From positions 1 to 64,000 of the forward strand of contig JADGRC010000073.1 of the NCBI GenBank assembly GCA_017881245.1: DNA of 64,000 nucleotides. The letters run 5' to 3'. The notes beneath the pieces were generated by a model, which did no database searches, was not told where the DNA came from, and worked only from the letters and a program-made list of their open reading frames with translations. How positions within the stretch are numbered: position 1 is the first letter of the stretch; each line of letters starts with the position of its first letter. Of the stretch, positions 39,196 to 48,213 are shown piece after piece. Source of the DNA: Pseudomonadota bacterium (lineage in GTDB: Bacteria; Myxococcota_A; Polyangia; Fen-1088). Position numbers and translations under genes: made by a program.

Positions 39196-41901
39196 TCACG
39201 AGGCCCACCAAAACGACAATTTGGCGAGCAGGGTGTCCACCGCGGGCGCGTTGCCGATCGCGGACAACCGCAAAGCGGCCTGCGATGATCCCAGGAATAT
39301 GTCGGGCGTCTGGGATCGACTGTAAACGATGAACAGAGTCGAGCCCAGGCGGTACTCCCAACGCAGGACCACGTTGACGTTCAACGCGGCCGACTCCGAA
39401 TCCGCGTCGGTTGGCCCGGCGGCCAACGGCGCCAAGTTGGCGGCGCGGACATGGGCGACGCTGCGAGGGGCGCCGCGAAAGTCCGTGTAGTGCTCCGCGG
39501 CAAGGAAGAGCTGGGCGAAAGTCTGCAACGACAAGCGTGGCGTGAATGTGTAGCCGATCCTCAGGGTAACGCTGGCACTTCGCCCCAGCAAACGTCCGAA
39601 GATGCGCGGGTCGGCCGGATTCTCCGAGTAATTCTCGTTCGAGTGCCAGACGAACCTCTGCTCGCCGCTGCTGTACTTGGCCTGGGGCGTGAGCTCCACG
39701 GCAAACTGCGGCAGCAAACGGAGAATCAGCGGTGCCTGCGCATCCACCGAGACTCCGTTCGCGAGGAATCGCACCTCGCTTTTCAATCCGACACCGAAAC
39801 GCGCGGTCGGATCGCTCACAATATCAATCTTGCCCCCGACGAACCGCGCGCGCTCGAGCGCCGATCCGTCCCTGATCTCCCGGTCGTCGAAATATGAAGG
39901 ACCTGCCTCAAGTGACGCTCGAAGATTCCAGAACCCCTTCGTGCGAAAGGCCAAGCCAAGTTCGACAAGCATTCCCAAATCCAGACCATCCAGGTTGCGA
40001 CGCATGGACAAGTCGAGCCGCAGGTGTCGTTCCAGCGTGAGCCGCCCGGGATCCAGATTGCGCAATTCGAGGCCCACCTTGCCCTCGTGCAGGTTCTGGC
40101 GGGCCATGTACCCCAGATCGTTGTACATCAGCCGCCTGCCCAGGCCCGTGTAGATCCCCTCCGCAAGGAAGGTGCGACCGCCTTCCTTGGCCAGTCGCAC
40201 CCAGCCGCCGATGTCGCGGTCCCCGGACCCGATGGAAGTGCCGTCCCACTGGAGCTCGGGGCGACCTTCGCGGACAGCACTTCCGACCAATTGCCCCGAG
40301 GCAACATAATCCGCCTTGGGTGATCGCCAGGTGGCATCCAGGCCACCGACGGTGGCGTCGCGAAAACAGCGGATGCCGGGTGCCACCACCTCTCCCGTGG
40401 GACAGACCCTGCCGGCGCCGGTGTCCTCGAAGCGCGTGGTGGCGGTGGCAACCACGCCGATCTGCGTCCGGGCGCCGATCTCGCGGCGCAGGCGAAACAC
40501 GTTGAACGCGGTCAGGGGTTCGACCGTGTGGCGCAGGGGACCCGTGAGCGGAAGGCCTGCCTGCCGGTCAAAATTCTGGACTTCGAAATCGTTTCGCGAG
40601 GACAGCGCCGACAACAGGCCCACCGTCCAGGCATCACGAAAACGGCCGGAGAACTTCAGCGCTCCGTAGATTGTCGCTGCTCTGGGCACCTCGACCAACC
40701 GCGCCTCGACGCCGCTGGGGTCATTCCTGAGCATTGGCTCAGACAGGGAACTGCCAAGTTGAATTCGGACGAACCGCTGCCCGTCGAGTGTCGGCAAAGG
40801 CGGCGAACTTCCGATGCGGCGGGAGTAAAGGACGCCAAGCGGCGTCGCGAAAAGGTCCGCGCCCTCCAGAAAGAGTGGCCGCTTCTCTGGATATTGAATC
40901 TCGTAGTTGTTCAGATTTAGGATCAGTTGGTCGGCCTCGACCTGCGCGAAATCCGGGTTGATGGCGGCATCTAGCGTCAGGGACTGGGTCACGTGGAGCT
41001 TCAAATCGAGGCCAGCCGAGGCGGCCGCGTCGATTCCGTGATTGACAAGGGACGCGTCCGCGGATTGGCGGCGCACTTCCCCGAGGACGAATGGCCGCAA
41101 CTCGACGGTGCCACCGGGCGCCAGGTGCCGCAAATCCGTGAGGCGCCCGAAAAATGGAATCGGCGTCGCCGCATCGCGGGGGATATACGGCCAATCGTCT
41201 TTTTCTTGCGAGACGCCAATGAATCGAGACGCCCAGAGTCCCCAGTCTTGGACCGGCAGGCCAGGCGTGAAACGCAGGACGCGAAAGGGAATGCGCAACT
41301 CCGCCGACCAGCCCCGAGGCGTCAGGGCCGTCCGCGCTTCCCAGTTTTCGTCCCACTCCAGGCCCCATGTGGTGCCATCGTGCAGGATGCCGTCGGATAG
41401 GACCCCTTTGACGTTCACCGCGAAGACGTACGCGGTACGGGCGTCTCGGCGGCTGTCGATCTCCACCCACACCCAGTCACTTTCCGAATCCTCGTCTCGG
41501 CGGGTCAGGCGACCGACGACGGGGGTCCGCACCTGATCGCAATCGAACCCAAAATAGACGGCCTCGTCGTCGTAGACGACCCGCAAGGTCGTGTGCTCCG
41601 ACGGAGGCTTTCCGTCGTAGGGCACCTGCTGGGTGAAATCCGAAGTGCCCGGAGACGAGGCCCACGCCGGATCGTCCAACCGGCCGTCCAGCACGGGTGG
41701 CGACGAAACGCGAACCGCGCCTAGCCTGGGCAAGATCTCCGAAGGGGCGCGCAGAGGGGTTTCAGGGCGGGCCGCCCTCGGCGCCGCGTGAAGGCTACCG
41801 GACGCGACGGGCGTTGATGCCGCACCCTCGGCATTGACGCGGCCTGACTGGCACGCGATCGCGATCAACAGTGCGGCAGCCACCCATGAGCGCAAGGTCA
41901 C
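39196..41901 (-). CDS. Outer-membrane DUF5916 protein with carbohydrate-binding-like N-terminus
   Basis: A 901-residue exported protein. Signal peptide (MTLRSWVAAALLIAIACQS), then a CBM9-like jelly roll (PPVLDGRLDDPAWASSPGTSDFTQQVPYDGKPPSEHTTLRVVYDDEAVYFGF) and WSAELRIPFRVLRF. A long beta-barrel region follows (about 270-901) in the DUF5916 style, including LTLDAAINPDFAQVEAD, LNLNNYEIQYPEKRPLFLEGADLF and many alternating strands. The terminal LSFWWAS resembles an outer-membrane C-terminal signature. Seen in Bacteroidota, Gemmatimonadota and myxobacteria; the substrate is not established. No neighbour suggests a pathway. Confidence 0.85.
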   Translation of the reverse strand: MTLRSWVAAALLIAIACQSGRVNAEGAASTPVASGSLHAAPRAARPETPLRAPSEILPRLGAVRVSSPPVLDGRLDDPAWASSPGTSDFTQQVPYDGKPPSEHTTLRVVYDDEAVYFGFDCDQVRTPVVGRLTRRDEDSESDWVWVEIDSRRDARTAYVFAVNVKGVLSDGILHDGTTWGLEWDENWEARTALTPRGWSAELRIPFRVLRFTPGLPVQDWGLWASRFIGVSQEKDDWPYIPRDAATPIPFFGRLTDLRHLAPGGTVELRPFVLGEVRRQSADASLVNHGIDAAASAGLDLKLHVTQSLTLDAAINPDFAQVEADQLILNLNNYEIQYPEKRPLFLEGADLFATPLGVLYSRRIGSSPPLPTLDGQRFVRIQLGSSLSEPMLRNDPSGVEARLVEVPRAATIYGALKFSGRFRDAWTVGLLSALSSRNDFEVQNFDRQAGLPLTGPLRHTVEPLTAFNVFRLRREIGARTQIGVVATATTRFEDTGAGRVCPTGEVVAPGIRCFRDATVGGLDATWRSPKADYVASGQLVGSAVREGRPELQWDGTSIGSGDRDIGGWVRLAKEGGRTFLAEGIYTGLGRRLMYNDLGYMARQNLHEGKVGLELRNLDPGRLTLERHLRLDLSMRRNLDGLDLGMLVELGLAFRTKGFWNLRASLEAGPSYFDDREIRDGSALERARFVGGKIDIVSDPTARFGVGLKSEVRFLANGVSVDAQAPLILRLLPQFAVELTPQAKYSSGEQRFVWHSNENYSENPADPRIFGRLLGRSASVTLRIGYTFTPRLSLQTFAQLFLAAEHYTDFRGAPRSVAHVRAANLAPLAAGPTDADSESAALNVNVVLRWEYRLGSTLFIVYSRSQTPDIFLGSSQAALRLSAIGNAPAVDTLLAKLSFWWAS

Positions 41902-42025
41902 CGGTGGGCGAGCTTATAGCGCGTCCGCGCGCGCCGACAGTTCTCACTGCCTCACGGCCCTCACGGCCTCACCGCCTCATCTGCCTCGACTGCGTCGCCC
42001 GCCGCGCCTGACAGAGCGCTCGGCG

Positions 42026-42445
42026 TCAGTGGCAGAACATTTCACATACGAGGTCGGCCACGCCGGCCACGCACGCTTCGGTCTCCGCGAGACAGTGGCC
42101 ATCCACGAAACAGTGTTGCTCGCAGCCGCAGTAGGAGTCGCCTGTCGGACAGTACCGGGCAGTGCAAGCAGCCAGAGCCTGGTACGTTGTCTGCGCGGCG
42201 GGCGATCCCTCGGCGATGCAGTTTTGCACGCAGGGCTGGTCGACTTCGCTCGCGCAGGAGGCCACGCATTTGCGAATGTCCTGGCAGGTGTTGGCGGTTG
42301 CCCCGACACCCACCCCGGCGTCCTTGGTGGCGTCGAACCCAGGCTTGGTTCCGCCAGAGCAGCCCGCGAACACCATTGTCGCCAGGCTGTAAACCAGAAG
42401 GCCGCGCGACCGGCTTCGCATGCCCCTGACAATCCGGGAGGACAT
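42026..42445 (-). CDS. Small Cys-rich lipoprotein
   Basis: A 139-residue protein. Signal peptide with lipobox TMVFAGC, then a short linker and a domain with 16 cysteines (TCQDIRKCVASCASEVDQPC, VQNCIAEG, DSYCGCEQHCFVDGHCLAETEACVAGVADLVCEMFC). The spacing suggests several disulfides and a small extracellular module. No known family. The start ATG 42445 lies 3 bases after the stop of the M11-like peptidase gene, so it is cotranscribed and may be a partner or inhibitor. Confidence 0.72.
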   Translation of the reverse strand: MSSRIVRGMRSRSRGLLVYSLATMVFAGCSGGTKPGFDATKDAGVGVGATANTCQDIRKCVASCASEVDQPCVQNCIAEGSPAAQTTYQALAACTARYCPTGDSYCGCEQHCFVDGHCLAETEACVAGVADLVCEMFCH

Positions 42446-42448
42446 GGA

Positions 42449-44284
42449 TCACCCCCCGCGGGACCGCCGTCGGGCCAGAAGGAACATCAGCGCCGTGATC
42501 GCGCTCGCGAGCCCCGAGGTCGCCCCGACCCCTTCCGCGTCCATCGAACAAGCACAGCCACCCGTGACCGTGTCATTGAGACCAACCGCCGCGTCGTTCT
42601 CGGTTGAACCAGTGCCGAGCCCAGGGACAACCTGTCCCCCGCTTCCCATCGCTACTCCCCCTGTCCCGACTCCGGCACCACCCGAGCTCGCAATACCGGC
42701 ACCGCCGGTCGCGCTCGGCCCCGCGGTGGTTCCCCCCGTGGCGATGGTGGTGGCGCCGCTCGCGCCACCAGTACCAACCGGCTGTACCGTGCCGACAGGC
42801 GTCGCCGTATTGTCCACGCAAGATTCCGGACCCGCTCCAGGACCGGTGAACGGTGAATCATCCAGGCAGGTCGGAGCGGTCGTCCCGCCCACAATCTCGA
42901 CCGTGATGGTCGCCTGCGTGGGGCCCACGGCCGTCGCCGTGATGTTGACACCCCCCGCCGGGTCCGAGAACGTCTGTCCCACCGCGAGCGCCGCATCCGC
43001 GAAACCCGCGGCGACCCCGGTCGTCGTATTGGGTGTCATGTCGATGATGTAGGGGTGGATCGCCCGCTTGGTCGAGGCCACAATATCATTCGCGATGTGC
43101 AGCAAAATACGAGGTGATAAGGCCGTCCCTCCGCCCAATGTCCCGTCGAAATCCAAACCCGTCCGCAGCTCAACGAAATAGTAGTCCAATGTCTCGATGG
43201 TGGCGGCGCCCCCGCCCCCTGAGCGCATGATCGTGCGCGGCTTGGGCGCCTTGATCTGTAGAAACTGAACCCCATCGCAACGCATCTCGAAGGGAAGCAG
43301 GGTGAACGTACCACTGGCTGCGACGTTGACGCCGTTACAACCCCCGAACCAGCCTTGATAGCCTTTTTGCCAGGCGTTCATGTGCTTGCAGCCGCTGCCC
43401 ATCGGATCGAACGGATCTCCGTATTCCGATGCCGTACATGTCATCGTGTCGTCGGCCAGCGGCACCCCCGCGCAGCGGATGGACGACGAATGTTGCATGC
43501 CAAAGTTGTGTCCGGGTTCCTGAACCAGGACCACGCACCCGCTGGCGCCGTTGTACCAGGTATCGCGCGACGGTTTCGCGGCGGTGCCCACGGACGCAAG
43601 TCCCGCCCACTTGCAAGAGGCCTGCTTGCTTCCGAAGTACCACAGGTAGTGCTGAAATGTTCCGGGAATCATGGGCCGCAACATATTGGCCAAACTGGTC
43701 GTGTCGGTCGTTGCGCAGGTGGACAAGGCCGACGCTGTCAACGGCCCAAGAACCTGGGTCGTGATGTTCTGGCGGCCATACGAGGCGTACAGGTAGTAGT
43801 TTCGAATCGAGTTGGGGTCGGTCACCATGCGCGCCATAACCGTGTCCGCGGTGATATTGACGCCGCCACCCAGGTCAATCAGCACGAACGCGAACGATCG
43901 GTCCGTGAAGGCGGGTCCCGCGCGCAACGCCGACGTGCGTTCCTCGATCGGGGGTGAAACCACCTGGAACGACGTCACCCGAACGCCATCGGAGGTTTCA
44001 CTGCCCCAAACCTTGAGCTCGACCCCGGGAACCAGGTCCGACATGTCCCGATCGAACAAGAGCGGGCGTTCCGTCCCGGACGGCGCGCGGAGCGCATACC
44101 GCGTTTCACCGTTGCCGTCGGAATCGTCCGACGTGTACACGGCCAGCTCACCTCTCAGGGAGCCATCCTCGATCTGGAATCCTTCATTGGGACGGCCCTC
44201 TGTGCAACCCGGCAGGACCGCCAACGCGGTGAGAAACGGCGATAGCGCGACGACGGAGGTGATGCGGCGGCGGCCGGTGTTCAT
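42449..44284 (-). CDS. M11 (gametolysin-like) peptidase family protein with altered zinc motif and MYXO-CTERM-like tail
   Basis: A 611-residue exported protein. N-terminal signal with possible lipobox VLPGC (Cys27), a beta-rich prodomain (about 45-120), then a peptidase-like domain. Its zinc region reads VQEPGHNFGMQH (255-265); metzincin-type M11 members have HExxHNxGMxH, so the first His is Gln255 while Glu256, His259 and His265 remain. The downstream DPMGSGCKHMNAWQK fits the Met-turn area of the family. After beta domains comes a Gly/Thr-rich linker and a tail GGCACSMDAEGVGATSG + hydrophobic helix + RRRSRGG, a MYXO-CTERM-like signal. It may be weakly active or inactive. First gene before the Cys-rich lipoprotein. 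Confidence 0.82.
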   Translation of the reverse strand: MNTGRRRITSVVALSPFLTALAVLPGCTEGRPNEGFQIEDGSLRGELAVYTSDDSDGNGETRYALRAPSGTERPLLFDRDMSDLVPGVELKVWGSETSDGVRVTSFQVVSPPIEERTSALRAGPAFTDRSFAFVLIDLGGGVNITADTVMARMVTDPNSIRNYYLYASYGRQNITTQVLGPLTASALSTCATTDTTSLANMLRPMIPGTFQHYLWYFGSKQASCKWAGLASVGTAAKPSRDTWYNGASGCVVLVQEPGHNFGMQHSSSIRCAGVPLADDTMTCTASEYGDPFDPMGSGCKHMNAWQKGYQGWFGGCNGVNVAASGTFTLLPFEMRCDGVQFLQIKAPKPRTIMRSGGGGAATIETLDYYFVELRTGLDFDGTLGGGTALSPRILLHIANDIVASTKRAIHPYIIDMTPNTTTGVAAGFADAALAVGQTFSDPAGGVNITATAVGPTQATITVEIVGGTTAPTCLDDSPFTGPGAGPESCVDNTATPVGTVQPVGTGGASGATTIATGGTTAGPSATGGAGIASSGGAGVGTGGVAMGSGGQVVPGLGTGSTENDAAVGLNDTVTGGCACSMDAEGVGATSGLASAITALMFLLARRRSRGG

Positions 44285-44451
44285 GATGGGACCTCGTCAG
44301 CGAACTGCTCGTCGGGCGGCGTTTATCCTACAAGCGCACACATACAAGCCCTTCCCCAAAGTTACGCGCGTTCGTTCGCTCGTTAGAGACGCTGACCCAC
44401 TTAATTGGATCAGTCAATCCAACACATCGGCGGATGATCGAAAAAATCACG

Positions 44452-45471
44452 TCAAAAAGCGTAAGGGGCGGTCCAGACGCCCGTGTCCGTGACCACCGCC
44501 GTGACCAAACGCGCGGGGGTAACGTCGAACACGGGGTTTCGTGCGCCCACACCGTCGGGCAACACGCGACGTCCCTCGATGCTCGCGACTTCCTCGACGT
44601 CCCGGAGCTCGATGGGAATCTCGGCTCCATTTTCTGTCGAGCGGTCAACGGTCGTCTGTGGCGCCGCGACGTAGAAGGGAACTCCGAAGGTGGAGGCCGC
44701 GGCCGCCAGCCCCACGGTGCCGATCTTGTTCGCGACGTCGCCATTTCGAGCGATGCGATCCGCGCCAACGACGACCGCGGCGATCTCGCCCCGCGACAGA
44801 AAGTGCGCCGCCGCGCCGTCGATGATCACCTCGACCGGTATTCCATCCTGTGCCAATTCCCACGTCGTCAGACGCGCTCCCTGCAGCCACGGTCGCGTTT
44901 CGTCGCACAACACGGAAATTCGTTTTCCCGCCGCGACCGCCGCGCGCACGATGCCCAATGCCGTTCCGTAGCCCGCGGTGGCCAACCCACCGGCGTTGCA
45001 ATGGGTGAGAATGGTTCCTTCGGCGGGCAGCAAGGCAGCGCCGCGGTTGCCGATCTCGCGGCACGCGGCGAGGTCTTCCTTCCAGATCAGTTGCGCCTCG
45101 ACCACGGGATCGCGCTCCATGGTCAACGCGTTGGCCATCCTGTGCACGGCCACTGCCAGATTTGCGGCGGTCGGTCTTGCCTCCACGATCGCGCGCATCC
45201 GGCGGCGCAACTCGACCGACGGGAGTCCCAGCCGGGCCATGAGAGCGACGGCAAAGGCCCCGGCGCAACCGATTGCCGGGGCGCCGCGCACCTCCATCTC
45301 GCGAATGGCCCGAACGATATCGTCCGCGTCATCGTAGCCCGTCCAGACCTCTTCGTGGGGCAGACGGCGCTGGTCGAGCAGCACCACGCGATCGTGAAGC
45401 CAAAATACCGGCGACAGGACGTCCGGATGCCCGGGCGGTCGTTGCCGGGGACCTAGTCGGACCGCCGCCAT
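44452..45471 (-). CDS. mtnA: S-methyl-5-thioribose-1-phosphate isomerase
   Basis: A 339-residue enzyme of the methionine salvage pathway, converting 5-methylthioribose 1-phosphate to the ribulose form. Signatures: EMEVRGAPAIGCAGAFAVAL, ILTHCNAGGLATAGYGTALG (catalytic Cys), CDETRPWLQGARLTTWEL, and VGADRIARNGDVANKIGT (catalytic Asp). The frame runs 70 codons further upstream through Arg/Trp-rich junk; ATG 45471 (MAAVRLG) matches homologues. The rest of the methionine salvage pathway is not in the window. Its substrate ultimately derives from SAM made by metK (15496). Confidence 0.95.
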   Translation of the reverse strand: MAAVRLGPRQRPPGHPDVLSPVFWLHDRVVLLDQRRLPHEEVWTGYDDADDIVRAIREMEVRGAPAIGCAGAFAVALMARLGLPSVELRRRMRAIVEARPTAANLAVAVHRMANALTMERDPVVEAQLIWKEDLAACREIGNRGAALLPAEGTILTHCNAGGLATAGYGTALGIVRAAVAAGKRISVLCDETRPWLQGARLTTWELAQDGIPVEVIIDGAAAHFLSRGEIAAVVVGADRIARNGDVANKIGTVGLAAAASTFGVPFYVAAPQTTVDRSTENGAEIPIELRDVEEVASIEGRRVLPDGVGARNPVFDVTPARLVTAVVTDTGVWTAPYAF

Positions 45472-45516
45472 GTAGCGGATCCTAGCCTGTTTCAAGCGGA
45501 GGCGTCTACATCGAGT

Positions 45517-45543
45517 CCAGCGGGACCAGCGGGACCAGCGGGG
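45517..45543. repeat. Short 9-bp tandem repeat upstream of mtnA
   Basis: CCAGCGGGA occurs three times in a row (last copy ends in G), followed by a degenerate CAGCGGGT. Slippage-prone and without evident role. Confidence 0.5.
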
Positions 45544-45663
45544 TTTCAGCGGGTTCCAGCGCGGCCAGCCACGGAGCGGCGTCGTCGAAAACATCTCCAC
45601 CGGCACGGTCCGCGCAACGGATGTGATTGACAGCGGACCGAATCGCGCCGTGAATGGTACACT

Positions 45664-46677
45664 ATGAGGCACGCGTTCCACGGAACCTCGCGCGGCGGGT
45701 TCCTGGCGGTGATCGCGTTGGCTGGTTGTCTGGTCGACAGGTCCGGTCTGGGCCTGAGCAGCGGTGCCGGGGGAACCGTTGGCGTGGGGATTCTCGCTGA
45801 TTCGTCGGGCAGGAGCGGCGGAGGTTCCGGCAACGCGGTCGACCGAGGCGGGATGGCAAGCGGCGGCGGACCGAGTTCGATCGGCACCGGAGGAACCCGA
45901 ACGATGGGTGATTCATCGGACGTGGACGCCGGAGGTCCGACGGACATGCGAGACCCGTTGGTCGGAGCTGGTGGCGTCGCCGAACCGCAAGCCTCCGCCG
46001 GAGGGATGGGGGCAGGCGGACCAGGTACCGGGGGAATCGGAGGTCCTGTGCCAGCGATGGACGGCGCGGGGGGAGCCGCCCTGTCGAAGGCGTGCACGAC
46101 CTGCGCGCGGGCGGGGGGCGCTTGTGAACCAACGACGGGCGCATGCGCTTTTGATTGCTCCGGTCCCGGAGCCTGTGGCGCCGCGATCAAGTGCCCCTCG
46201 GGGATTCCCTGTCACATCACCTGCGGGGCATCCGCGTGCGGGAGCGACGTCGATTGTTCCGGAGCCACGGGCTGCGAGATCGCGTGTGCGGGAGACCGAT
46301 CGTGTGCTGGTAACATCCGCTGTGCCGGGACTGCGTGCGTCCTGTCGTGCGCGGGCCCATCATCATGCGCCGGAACGATCGCGGGAAACGCCGCCACGGC
46401 AACCATCTCGTGCACGGGCGACGACAGCTGCGGGGGCGCCATCCAGTGTCACGGAAATCAGACACAACTGGAATGTTCGGGCCGATCGTCGTGCAAGGGC
46501 GCGATCATGAGCGACGCGGCGAAGATCGTCGTGGCCTGCGGGGGGGCCGCGTCGTGCGCGGCAGCGATCTCGTGCGGCGGCGCCTCCTGCGGTATCACCT
46601 GCGGCGGCGCGGGCAGTTGTGCGAAGTCCGTCTGCTGCAACGCCGCCATCTGTGGCAATCCGCGAATGTGTAAGTGA
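45664..46677 (+). CDS. Lipoprotein with Gly-rich linker and repeated cysteine ladder
   Basis: A 337-residue protein from ATG 45664. Signal peptide with lipobox VIALAGC, then a Gly/Ser/Thr-rich linker to about residue 135. The remaining 200 residues hold about 32 cysteines in a regular alternation of motifs like CAGDRSCAGNIRC, CAGPSSCAGTI, CTGDDSCGGAIQC, CSGRSSCKGAI and CGGAASCAAAISC, with periods close to 20 residues. Repeats of this size with inward Cys and small residues suggest a stacked beta-solenoid or a disulfide ladder. Function unknown; lipid anchoring suggests an outer-surface role. Confidence 0.75.
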   Translation: MRHAFHGTSRGGFLAVIALAGCLVDRSGLGLSSGAGGTVGVGILADSSGRSGGGSGNAVDRGGMASGGGPSSIGTGGTRTMGDSSDVDAGGPTDMRDPLVGAGGVAEPQASAGGMGAGGPGTGGIGGPVPAMDGAGGAALSKACTTCARAGGACEPTTGACAFDCSGPGACGAAIKCPSGIPCHITCGASACGSDVDCSGATGCEIACAGDRSCAGNIRCAGTACVLSCAGPSSCAGTIAGNAATATISCTGDDSCGGAIQCHGNQTQLECSGRSSCKGAIMSDAAKIVVACGGAASCAAAISCGGASCGITCGGAGSCAKSVCCNAAICGNPRMCK

Positions 46678-46704
46678 ACCGCTCGCGGATCCGCACGTCC
46701 GAGG

Positions 46705-48213
46705 TCAGTTACCTTGCAGAAATTTCCTGAGGATCTCGTTTACTCCCCGGGGATTGGCCTTGCCGCCGGTCTCTTTCATCACGGCACCAACAAAGAATCC
46801 TATCAACTTGCCCTCACCCGCCCGGTACCGCGCGATCTCGGCGGGATGCGCGTCAAGCACGCGGCGACAAGCCTCCTGCAGAGTGCCGCTGTCGGACACT
46901 TGGGCCAGGCCCTCCGCCGCGACGATGTCCGCCGCCCTACGGCGCTCGGTCCACATGCGCGCGAAGACCTCCTTGCCCTGCTTTCCCGACAGCACGCCCG
47001 ATTCGACCAAGGCCACCAGTTCGACCAGCGCCGACGGGAGCACGGGCAAGTCCCCGGCACCTAGGCGGCGTGGATCGTCCACGCGTGCCAAGACCTCGTT
47101 GATCAACCAGTTGGCCACCTTCTTCGCCGTGACACCGATGGTCGCTCCGACCGTCACGGCAGCGTCGAAATAGTCGGCGATCTCTCTTTCGCCGACCAGG
47201 ACCCCCGCATCTTGTGGGGACAGGCCGCCCGAGCCCGTGTATCGGTCAAACCGATCCTCAGGAATCTCGGGCAGCGAAGCCCGCGCGTCGGCTAAAAATT
47301 TTTCATCGATCACCAACGGAGGCAGATCCGGCTCGGGGAAATACCGGTAGTCGTGCGCCTGCTCTTTTGAGCGCATCGAGATCGTGACTCCGTTCGCCGC
47401 GTCCCACAGGCGCGTCTCCTGGACGACCCGAAGGCCGCGATCCAGCAACGCCGCTTGCCGCCGCACCTCGTGTTCGATCGCGTCGCGCACGTTCTTGAAC
47501 GAATTGATGTTCTTGAGCTCGGCCTTCGTCCCCAGCTTCGTCTCGCCCCGCAGGCGCAAAGACACGTTCGCATCGCAGCGAAGCGACCCTTCCTCCATAT
47601 TCCCGTCGCAAATGCCCAACGTTCGCACAAGCGCCCGCAGGGCCCGCACGTACTCCGCGGCCTCTTCCGCCGAGCGCACGTCCGGCTCGCTGACTATCTC
47701 GCACAGACCGACACCGGAACGGTTGTAGTCGACGAAGCTGAAGCCGCCCGCCGCGTGGACGCTTTTTCCCGCGTCCTCTTCCAGGTGAATCCGGACCAAA
47801 CGGACCTTCTTGGTTTCTCCGCGCACGCGAAACCTGACGATGCCCCCTTCGCAGATCGGCTCGTCGAACTGCGACAGCTGAAAGCCCTTCGGCATGTCGG
47901 GGTAGAAGAAATGCTTACGCGCGAAACGGCATCGCCCGCGGATGCGACTGCCAACCGCCAGCCCCAGGCGGACGGCCGCGCGCACGACCGCCTCGTTCAG
48001 AACCGGCAGCGTGCCCGGCATTCCCAGGCACACGGGATCCGTGGCGGCGTTCGGCTCGGCGCCGTACGCAGACGACGACCAGGAGAATATCTTGCTGCGC
48101 GTGGTGAGCTGCGCATGCACCTCCAGCCCGATGACGATCTCGTATTTTCCGAAGCCCGTTGCGGGTTCGCCGGCGTCAGGCAAAGTCGAATATCCCGGGG
48201 TTGCGTCGTTCAC
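46705..48213 (-). CDS. gatB: Aspartyl/glutamyl-tRNA amidotransferase subunit B
   Basis: A 502-residue subunit of the GatCAB complex that phosphorylates misacylated Asp-tRNA(Asn) or Glu-tRNA(Gln) and delivers ammonia to it. It shows YEIVIGLEVHAQLTTRSKIFSW, FFYPDMPKGFQLSQFDEPIC, VDYNRSGVGLCEIVSEPD, GSLRCDANVSLRLRG and KNINSFKNVRDAIEHEV. The GTG at 48213 overlaps the gatA stop as GTGA. The QqyY-type tail (VGAVMKETGGKANPRGVNEIL) is intact. Last gene of gatCAB. Confidence 0.97.
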   Translation of the reverse strand: MNDATPGYSTLPDAGEPATGFGKYEIVIGLEVHAQLTTRSKIFSWSSSAYGAEPNAATDPVCLGMPGTLPVLNEAVVRAAVRLGLAVGSRIRGRCRFARKHFFYPDMPKGFQLSQFDEPICEGGIVRFRVRGETKKVRLVRIHLEEDAGKSVHAAGGFSFVDYNRSGVGLCEIVSEPDVRSAEEAAEYVRALRALVRTLGICDGNMEEGSLRCDANVSLRLRGETKLGTKAELKNINSFKNVRDAIEHEVRRQAALLDRGLRVVQETRLWDAANGVTISMRSKEQAHDYRYFPEPDLPPLVIDEKFLADARASLPEIPEDRFDRYTGSGGLSPQDAGVLVGEREIADYFDAAVTVGATIGVTAKKVANWLINEVLARVDDPRRLGAGDLPVLPSALVELVALVESGVLSGKQGKEVFARMWTERRRAADIVAAEGLAQVSDSGTLQEACRRVLDAHPAEIARYRAGEGKLIGFFVGAVMKETGGKANPRGVNEILRKFLQGN

